DNA of 6,467 nt, from positions 1-6,467 of the forward strand of contig CANNEJ010000090.1 of NCBI GenBank assembly GCA_947503585.1. Reading direction: 5' to 3'. Within the stretch, counting starts at the first letter, position 1; every line of letters begins with the position of its first letter. The position numbers and the translations under genes are program-made. The stretch is from Anaerolineales bacterium (GTDB lineage: Bacteria; Chloroflexota; Anaerolineae; Anaerolineales; UBA11657). Positions 1 through 6,467 of this stretch are shown here, piece after piece. The notes beneath the pieces are model-generated. The model made no database searches. It had not been told where the DNA came from and saw nothing but the letters and a program-made list of their open reading frames with translations.

Positions 1-1
1 C

Positions 2-946
2 GTGGCCGCCGCTGCGGCGCAGGCGCGTGCCGCAAAATGCGACTTGGTGATCGGCTTGGGCGGCGGCAGCGTACTGGATACCGCCAAGGCGGTGGCTGCA
101 CTGCTTACCAACACTGGCAATCTGCTCGACTATGTGGAAGTGGCCGGCGGCGGGCAGCCGCTGGCAAATCCGGCGGTTGCCTGCATCGCTGTGCCCACCA
201 CTGCCGGCACTGGCGCAGAAGTCACACGCAACTCCGTCATGGCAGTGCCCGCTCAAAAAATCAAGGTTAGTTTGCGCAGCGCCGTCCTGCTGCCGCGCGT
301 GGCGCTGGTGGATCCGCAGCTCACACTGGGCCTGCCGGCAGCCATTACTGCCAGCACCGGCATGGACGCGCTCACGCAGCTGCTCGAGCCGTATGTTTCG
401 CCGCGCGCCAACCCGCTTACGGATGCGCTGGTGCGCATGGCACTGCCGCGTGCCGCGCGCAGTCTGCGGCAGGCGTGGCACAACGGCTCTGATCTGGCTG
501 CACGCGAAGACATGGCGCTGGCCAGTGTGTGCGGCGGCCTGGCCCTGGCCAACGCGCGCCTCGGTGCAGTGCACGGGCTGGCAGCTGTGCTGGGCGGTAG
601 CCTGCCGGCAGCGCACGGCAGCATCTGTGCGCGTCTGCTGCCGCTTGTCATGTCTGCAAACGTGCTGGCGCTGCAACAGCGTACGCCTCACGCACCCGCG
701 CTGCAGCGTTACACCGAGGTTGCGCAGTGGTTGACCGGCAACCCGCACGCGCAGCCGGCCGACGGCGCTGCGTGGGTGGCTGCCCTTGCCACCGAGATGG
801 CCATCGCCCCGCTCGCGGAATGTGGCCTGACTCCGGCGCTCATTCCGGAGCTGGTGTCCAAGGCCCAGGCGTCCAGCAGTATGCAGGGAAATTCACTGCC
901 GCTTTTGGACAACGAGCTGGCAGCGATCTTGCATCAAGCCCTCTGA
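2..946 (+). CDS. Iron-containing (group III) alcohol dehydrogenase, C-terminal part
   Basis: NAD(P)-dependent oxidoreductase of the iron-dependent alcohol dehydrogenase family, which interconverts alcohols and aldehydes or ketones in the cytoplasm. The N-terminus lies outside the window, so the GTG at base 2 is probably an internal codon. Counting from that codon, the dinucleotide-binding GGGSVLDTAKA sits at 20-30 and PTTAGTGAEVT at 65-75. GMDALTQLLEPYVS follows at 120-133, LGAVHGLAAVLGG at 187-199 and AAHGSICARLLP at 203-214. The C-terminal SSSMQGNSLPLLD (291-303) is also typical. In FucO-like enzymes the metal is held by one Asp and three His. Here D122, H191 and H205 match, but the first His position (DALTH) is Gln126. 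Family members run about 380-400 residues, so some 70-80 are missing. The substrate cannot be deduced. The gene ends in TGA, and no U-tract terminator follows. The family call is secure. Confidence 0.92.
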   Translation: MAAAAAQARAAKCDLVIGLGGGSVLDTAKAVAALLTNTGNLLDYVEVAGGGQPLANPAVACIAVPTTAGTGAEVTRNSVMAVPAQKIKVSLRSAVLLPRVALVDPQLTLGLPAAITASTGMDALTQLLEPYVSPRANPLTDALVRMALPRAARSLRQAWHNGSDLAAREDMALASVCGGLALANARLGAVHGLAAVLGGSLPAAHGSICARLLPLVMSANVLALQQRTPHAPALQRYTEVAQWLTGNPHAQPADGAAWVAALATEMAIAPLAECGLTPALIPELVSKAQASSSMQGNSLPLLDNELAAILHQAL

Positions 947-1048
947 TGAAACTTAACGGCGCTTGCATGCCCAAAGCCTACGCCTGCCAGAGTCCCGAAA
1001 ACTGCGAGAATTACAGTCGATCCGTGGGTTTGACGCAAAAACACGGGG

Positions 1049-1075
1049 GCGGCGCAGGCAACTCTACCTGCCCGC
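1049..1075 (+). other. Bulged hairpin between the dehydrogenase gene and clpC
   Basis: GCGG (1049-1052) and GCAGG (1054-1058), separated by a bulged C, pair with CCTGC (1067-1071) and CCGC (1072-1075) around an 8-base loop. That makes nine G/C-rich pairs. It lies about 100 bases after the dehydrogenase stop and 100 before the clpC start. No T-run follows, so it is not a standard intrinsic terminator. It could end the upstream transcript by another route, be part of the clpC leader, or be a chance product of G+C-rich sequence. Confidence 0.35.
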
Positions 1076-1100
1076 GCTAACGAAGCTCTTACTTCACGCC

Positions 1101-1139
1101 GATAAATTACGAGTTATCAAGTCAGAGTTCCACGGGTAA
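1101..1139 (+). promoter_or_regulatory. Two short inverted repeats in the clpC leader (possible operator)
   Basis: GATAA (1101-1105) and TTATC (1114-1118) form one inverted repeat with an 8-base spacer. Some seven bases later GAGTT and AACTC form a second, with a 9-base spacer, ending near 1142. They lie 35-75 bases before the clpC start, where an operator could be. This A/T-richer patch also holds weak -10-like strings, but I could not match a convincing -35/-10 pair. Neither repeat fits the CIRCE consensus, a CtsR tandem heptad or a clean HspR HAIR site. Five-base arms can arise by chance, so this is only a candidate. Confidence 0.22.
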
Positions 1140-1162
1140 ACTCCAAGCGTTACCTGATTTTT

Positions 1163-1167
1163 GGGGA
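1163..1167 (+). promoter_or_regulatory. Ribosome binding site of clpC
   Basis: GGGGA lies nine bases before the ATG at 1177 and twelve before the second ATG at 1180. It therefore favours the first of the two adjacent starts, although either gives essentially the same protein. Confidence 0.55.
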
Positions 1168-1176
1168 AACAAGCCT

Positions 1177-3660
<2,484 letters not shown>

Positions 3661-3690
3661 TTTACAGACCGCAATGCGCTAATGCAGGTC

Positions 3691-3715
3691 TTGCACCGTA
3701 CGTATGTCGGTGCAA
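3691..3715 (+). terminator. Perfect 8-bp hairpin after clpC, possible terminator without U-tract
   Basis: TTGCACCG (3691-3698) pairs fully with CGGTGCAA (3708-3715) around a 9-base loop, 30 bases after the clpC stop. The position suits a transcript end or a 3' stabilising stem. The following bases are AGCCCGCGG rather than a T-run, so intrinsic termination is not supported on the plus strand. Just upstream, AGACC (3666-3670) and GGTCT (3687-3691) could form a competing outer stem. Confidence 0.4.
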
Positions 3716-3743
3716 AGCCCGCGGTGCGCGCGGCGTAGCGAAC

Positions 3744-3758
3744 CCGGCTCCCAGCCGG
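3744..3758 (+). other. Perfect 6-bp hairpin with triloop
   Basis: CCGGCT (3744-3749) and AGCCGG (3753-3758) pair around CCC. It is the second of three hairpins in the gap between clpC and the convergent UPF0316 gene. No T-run follows on either strand. It could help separate the two converging transcripts, or be incidental in G+C-rich sequence. Confidence 0.3.
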
Positions 3759-3898
3759 CAGGCCAGGCCCGGCGCATCAATAACAAATTTTGCGTGCGCA
3801 GCGCTCAGTGGCTGTGTGGGTAGAATTTCAGTGTGGTCACAGGCAACCCTGCCGGGGCAAAGCTAACTGATTGGTTTGCGCGCCTAACATTTTGCGGA

Positions 3899-3923
3899 GC
3901 GCGCGCTGCGGCACCGCGCGCGC
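3899..3923. other. Perfect 8-bp GCGCGCGC inverted repeat
   Basis: GCGCGCGC occurs at 3899-3906 and again at 3916-3923 around a 9-base loop. Each arm is self-complementary, so other pairings are possible, including TTTGCG (3891-3896) with CGCAAA (3921-3926). It begins 24 bases past the stop codon of the minus-strand UPF0316 gene, where that gene's transcript could end. It lacks a T-run in the minus direction. The rest of the 286-base gap (3661-3946) shows no gene, RNA or repeat that I can support. Confidence 0.35.
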
Positions 3924-3946
3924 AAATTCATGCGGCGCCGGCTAAG

Positions 3947-4459
3947 TCACGACGGCCAAAAGCCGCGATGCAGCGGCCGGATCTCATCCACAGTAATAAA
4001 TGCGGCTTCGTCCACAGACTTGATGGCTGCTTGCACGCGCCCCACATCGCGGCGCTGCACAGTGCAATTGATAACGCTCACCTCGCCTGCGCGCCCCTGA
4101 CCGCGCAGCTCGGTCACCGCAAAACCCATTGCGCGCAGGGTTGCAGCAACAGCCTTGTCCGGCGCCGTGATCACGCGCACATGCCCGAAGCCCAGTGCCA
4201 GGCGCTCCTCCAGCCACATGCCAACCAGAATGCCGCCTGAGTATCCGCCGGCATACGCCAGTACATTCCAGATATTGGTGAGGTCGCGCAGTACTTGGGC
4301 CAGCACAAGCACAAAGATTAGCGCCTCGAGAAATCCGGCCGCGGCAGCCAGCAGGCGCTGCCCGCGAACCACCAGCACAAGCCGCAGCGTATCCAATGAC
4401 ATGTTGGCTACGCGCAAAACAAAAATTAACACTACCGCACCCGCCATTTGCCAGTTCAT
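3947..4459 (-). CDS. UPF0316 family membrane protein (DUF5698/DUF2179)
   Basis: Small integral membrane protein of 170 residues, related to Bacillus YebE and other UPF0316 proteins, whose molecular function is unknown. Three hydrophobic segments lie at about 6-31, 35-57 and 62-82. The family-typical stretch IWNVLAYAGGYSGGILVGMW (63-82) is followed by LEERLALG (83-90). Residues 91-170 form a soluble DUF2179-like domain, probably cytoplasmic. The start at 4459 (MNWQMAG) is preferred over the in-frame ATG at 4501. AAGGA lies about ten bases upstream of it, the length then matches the family, and the extra 14 residues would be polar and atypical. The gene converges on clpC and diverges from the CBM9 lipoprotein gene across 63 bases. 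Neither neighbour points to a function. DUF2179 also occurs at the C-terminus of YitT-type proteins, but the three-segment layout fits UPF0316. Confidence 0.88.
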   Translation of the reverse strand: MNWQMAGAVVLIFVLRVANMSLDTLRLVLVVRGQRLLAAAAGFLEALIFVLVLAQVLRDLTNIWNVLAYAGGYSGGILVGMWLEERLALGFGHVRVITAPDKAVAATLRAMGFAVTELRGQGRAGEVSVINCTVQRRDVGRVQAAIKSVDEAAFITVDEIRPLHRGFWPS

Positions 4460-4522
4460 TATTTGTCCATCCTTGCGGGCTGCACTGCGCATATCCGCCA
4501 AGCCCTTGCAGAATTATTGACG
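4460..4522. promoter_or_regulatory. Divergent promoter region (no clear boxes)
   Basis: These 63 bases separate the divergent starts of the UPF0316 gene (minus) and the CBM9 lipoprotein gene (plus), so promoters for one or both should lie here or within the opposite gene. On the minus strand AAGGA stands about ten bases before the UPF0316 ATG and works as its ribosome binding site. No purine-rich site precedes the plus-strand ATG at 4523. I could not pair convincing -35 and -10 boxes on either strand. Confidence 0.35.
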
Positions 4523-5464
4523 ATGCGAGCTCTCCGGTCAATTCGTTGCAGGTGGCGGGCGCATCCGCGTTGGGTGCTGGTGCCATTTGCGGCGCTAGTG
4601 GGCAGCAGCTTGGCTTGCAGCTTTACATTGGCAGCTGCAGACAACGGGCAGCCTGCGACACAAGCCACAGCAGCAACCACCACCGCAGCCGGGCAGTCGC
4701 AACTGCCTTCCGTATTATCAGACCCGCCTGGCATCACGCCCTTGCCCACGCTGCTGCCATTCCTCACCGCAGAAGCAGCCTCGACAGCGGCACCGCCGGA
4801 CATTGCCAGCCGGCGCCCGAACGTGCAAACGTTTTTGGCTGCGTACGCCGGCACGCCGCCAAACATTGATGGCGACATCAGCGACTGGCCTGAACTCTCC
4901 GGGCAGATAACGGCTGTGATTTACAAACCGGAGAATTGGAGCGGCAGCGCTGATCTGAGCGCAACATTTGCGGCTGCATGGGACAGCAACAATTTGTATC
5001 TGGCGCTGAATGTGACGGATGATGCGCATGTGCAAACCGAACAGGGACGCGACTTGTTCAAGGGTGACGGCGTGGAAGTTTTACTGGATGCCAATCTGGT
5101 GATTGATGCGGACTTTCCTTATCCGAACTTCGATGATTATCAGATTGGCCTTTCACCGGGCACATTGCAGGCCAACGCGCCGTTCGCACAGGCATACCGC
5201 TGGTATCCATTGGAGCAAGCGGCCAGCCTGCCCGAGGTGATGGTTGTGGCGCGCCCCACCGCCAATGGTTACCAGCTGGAAGCCGGAATTCCATGGAGCG
5301 CGCTGGGAGTCGCAATTGCAGACAACCGAATGCTTGGCTTTGCACTTTCTGTGTCTGATAATGACACACCAAATACAGCCGACCAGCAGACGTTGCTTTC
5401 CAGCACGCCGGGCCGCGATCTCGGCAATCCAACCACATGGGATTTACTGCAGCTAACCGATTGA
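4523..5464 (+). CDS. Probable lipoprotein with C-terminal CBM9-like sugar-binding domain
   Basis: Exported protein of 313 residues, likely to bind carbohydrate outside the cell. The Arg-rich N-terminus (1-16) and hydrophobic core (about 17-31) end in VGSSLAC. Cys32 is a plausible but imperfect lipobox, with Ser at -3. Residues 33-112 are an Ala/Thr/Pro-rich linker, as in surface lipoproteins. Residues 113-313 match the CBM9-like/DOMON beta-sandwich: IDGDISDW (115-122), AAWDSNNLYLALNVTDD (151-167), KGDGVEVLLD (180-189), DDYQIGLSPG (204-213) and YQLEAGIPWSALG (250-262). CBM9 domains bind sugar chain ends in xylanases, but the fold also occurs in haem- and unknown-ligand binders, so the ligand is unproven. 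The ATG at 4523 was chosen because it starts a proper signal sequence. The in-frame ATG at 4448 would add 25 residues and run into the divergent gene. No ribosome binding site is evident. An intrinsic terminator follows. Confidence 0.82.
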   Translation: MRALRSIRCRWRAHPRWVLVPFAALVGSSLACSFTLAAADNGQPATQATAATTTAAGQSQLPSVLSDPPGITPLPTLLPFLTAEAASTAAPPDIASRRPNVQTFLAAYAGTPPNIDGDISDWPELSGQITAVIYKPENWSGSADLSATFAAAWDSNNLYLALNVTDDAHVQTEQGRDLFKGDGVEVLLDANLVIDADFPYPNFDDYQIGLSPGTLQANAPFAQAYRWYPLEQAASLPEVMVVARPTANGYQLEAGIPWSALGVAIADNRMLGFALSVSDNDTPNTADQQTLLSSTPGRDLGNPTTWDLLQLTD

Positions 5465-5471
5465 GGCCAAT

Positions 5472-5500
5472 TTGCTGGAGCATGGGCTGAATGCTAAAAT
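5472..5500 (+). promoter_or_regulatory. Candidate sigma-70-like promoter
   Basis: TTGCTG (5472-5477) and TAAAAT (5495-5500) are separated by 17 bases. The -10 matches five of six consensus positions and the -35 three of six. It lies just past the CBM9 stop and about 70 bases before the GH18-like start, a sensible place for that gene's promoter. A transcript from here would meet the terminator at 5514-5547 almost at once, which argues against it or implies attenuation. Confidence 0.22.
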
Positions 5501-5513
5501 CGCTAGGCAATTA

Positions 5514-5547
5514 GGCGACGTGCAGCAATGCGGTCGCCGTTTTTTTT
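5514..5547 (+). terminator. Intrinsic terminator after the CBM9 lipoprotein gene
   Basis: GGCGAC (5514-5519) pairs with GTCGCC (5533-5538). Inside it, GCA (5522-5524) pairs with TGC (5529-5531), capped by a GCAA tetraloop, with GT opposite G as a small internal loop. One base later come eight Ts (5540-5547). The stem, compact loop and T-run make a standard Rho-independent terminator, 50 bases after the stop codon. Confidence 0.85.
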
Positions 5548-5571
5548 GCACCCCGACGCAATCGAATGCAA

Positions 5572-6467
5572 ATGCCCTCACGAATACATCCGTTTGCGAT
5601 TTCTGCGCTAAGCGCACTCATAGTTTTCGCGGGCGGCGGCGGCCTCATTTGTTGCGGCGGTCGCATTTGCACGCCAGACTTACCCACCGCCTGCAGTTTC
5701 AGTGCCGGCGCCAGCCGTCGTCATTGAAAACAATTTCGGGCTGCGCATAGAACCGCTCGGCAATGCCGGTTTGGATTTCAAATTTAGCATTCGCGAGCTC
5801 TCAGCCACTGCATTCACCCAGCAAGCAGCCAATGGAAAGCTGCCAGAGTTCAGCGCGGCCGCCGGGCAGATCTTCCAGATTGAAACAACCGGCGCGCTGC
5901 CTGCCCGCGTTGCGCTAAGCGTCCCGTTGCCACCGGCGGCCGCAGACCCGGAACTCTTGGAACTGCTTGCGTGGGACGGAACCACATGGCGCTTTGTCCC
6001 ATCGCTGCTGAGTACTGATGAATTGCAAGCCGAGATGGCCGGCGTGCCACGCGCGGTTGCAATCGTGCGCGGCATGCCGGCACCGCCAATTGTGGGAGGA
6101 GTGCTGGAAGCTGACGAAACCTTTACCGCATCAAGCGCTGCTCTGGAAGTGGTGTTTCCTGCCGGCCTGGTTTTACAAAAAGATGGAAGCCTGCTGGGCA
6201 CATTGGCAGACGGCATCACACCGGCAGCCGGCCAGAGCGTGATGCCGGTAGTGCGCGCGCCGGAGCCCGACGGCACCAGCATTGTGGCGGCCATGCTTGC
6301 CAGCCCGGCTGCGCGCCAACAGAATTTAAGCGGCTTGCGGGAACTGGCCGCCAAAAGCTCCCACCACGGTGTGGTACTGGACTATGGCTTACTGCAGCCC
6401 GCAATGCGCACGGAGTGGTCCGCCTTCATTCGCGAACTCGCCACACTGCTGCACGCGCAGCAAAAGC
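5572..6467 (+). CDS. Secreted GH18-like protein, frameshifted and cut by the window end
   Basis: Exported protein with an N-terminal signal or anchor and the beginning of a glycoside-hydrolase-18-like barrel. From ATG 5572 (or in-frame ATG 5566) the frame reads MPSRIHPFAISALSALIVFA. It then departs at a G run (5631-5633) and would stop at TGA 5725-5727. Removing one G joins it to the open frame that runs to the window end. That gives a hydrophobic stretch (about 8-33) ending in AFA, a likely signal-peptidase site, then a Pro-rich linker. An uncharacterised region with LELLAWDGTTWRFVPS follows. The last 55 or so residues resemble strand 4 of SleL/YaaH-type GH18 barrels: LASPAARQQNLSGLREL, GVVLDYGLLQPAMR, then FIRELATLLHAQQK. 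Gly replaces the catalytic Glu of the usual DxDFE. If the break is real, only an internal start such as GTG 5702 could express it, without a signal peptide. No ribosome binding site is seen. Confidence 0.62.
5629..5643 (+). other. Probable frameshift site in the GH18-like gene
   Basis: The signal-peptide frame (starting at 5572) and the downstream frame (open from 5624 to the window end) meet in the G+C-rich repeat GCGGGCGGCGGCGGC. Deleting one of the three Gs at 5631-5633 turns the join into IVFAAAAASFVAAVAFARQ, a smooth signal sequence. The upstream part of the second frame is closed by TAG at 5621-5623, so the crossing must fall after it. A sequencing or assembly slip, or a genuine one-base insertion, would look the same. 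Confidence 0.7.

Noticed and set aside
727..1080. 117-codon plus-strand frame overlapping the end of the dehydrogenase gene
   Set aside because: Its first two thirds shadow the dehydrogenase in another frame. It has no ribosome binding site and no domain.
1101..1142. CIRCE, CtsR or HspR operator ahead of clpC
   Set aside because: No TTAGCACTC-N9-GAGTGCTAA, no tandem GGTCAAA-like heptads, and only a partial likeness to CTTGAGT-N7-ACTCAAG.
3833..4240. 135-codon plus-strand frame
   Set aside because: It mostly overlaps the UPF0316 gene on the other strand, has a His/Ala-rich composition and no recognisable domain.
3984..4586. 200-codon minus-strand frame rich in Cys and Gly
   Set aside because: It is a frame-shifted reading of the UPF0316 gene, which has clear membrane segments and family motifs in its own frame.
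5472..5750. 92-codon plus-strand frame
   Set aside because: It reads straight through the terminator stem and T-run and has no recognisable features.
5680..6354. 224-codon minus-strand open frame opposite the GH18-like gene
   Set aside because: The Ser/Ala-rich product has no domain signal, while the plus-strand frame shows GH18-like motifs and is open for over 840 bases.

Overview
The window carries five protein genes in G+C-rich DNA. They look like ordinary bacterial housekeeping and cell-envelope genes. The ClpC-type N-terminus (FDRFTERAQDAATRAYEILQ), the CBM9-like lipoprotein with a long Ala/Thr/Pro linker, and the degenerate GH18-like secreted protein together suggest a Chloroflexota bacterium of the Anaerolineae/Caldilineae kind. 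That placement rests on remembered family resemblance only.

Layout: (1) 2-946, the C-terminal 314 residues of an iron-type (group III) alcohol dehydrogenase, cut off by the left edge. (2) 947-1176, a leader with a bulged hairpin and two short inverted repeats ahead of the next gene. (3) 1177-3660, a complete ClpC-type AAA+ unfoldase (827 aa) with both ATPase modules, a UVR-type middle domain and a ClpP-docking loop. (4) 3661-3946, a convergent intergenic region with three perfect hairpins and no U-tract. (5) 4459-3947 on the minus strand, a small membrane protein of the UPF0316 (DUF5698/DUF2179) family. (6) 4523-5464, diverging from it, a probable lipoprotein with a C-terminal CBM9-like (DOMON-fold) domain, followed by a convincing intrinsic terminator at 5514-5547. 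(7) 5572-6467, the start of a secreted or membrane-anchored protein that runs into a GH18-like barrel. Its reading frame is broken by one extra base in a G run near 5631-5633, and it is cut off by the right edge.

The genes do not form one operon. ClpC appears to be transcribed alone. The UPF0316 and CBM9 genes are divergent from a gap of about 63 bases. The CBM9 lipoprotein and the GH18-like protein both act outside the membrane and may share a role in binding or remodelling glycans, but a terminator separates them. I found no CRISPR array, insertion sequence, RNA gene or clearly new multi-gene system. The most notable points are the frameshift, the missing catalytic glutamate in the GH18-like domain, the His-to-Gln change at a metal-ligand position of the dehydrogenase, and the hairpin cluster after clpC.
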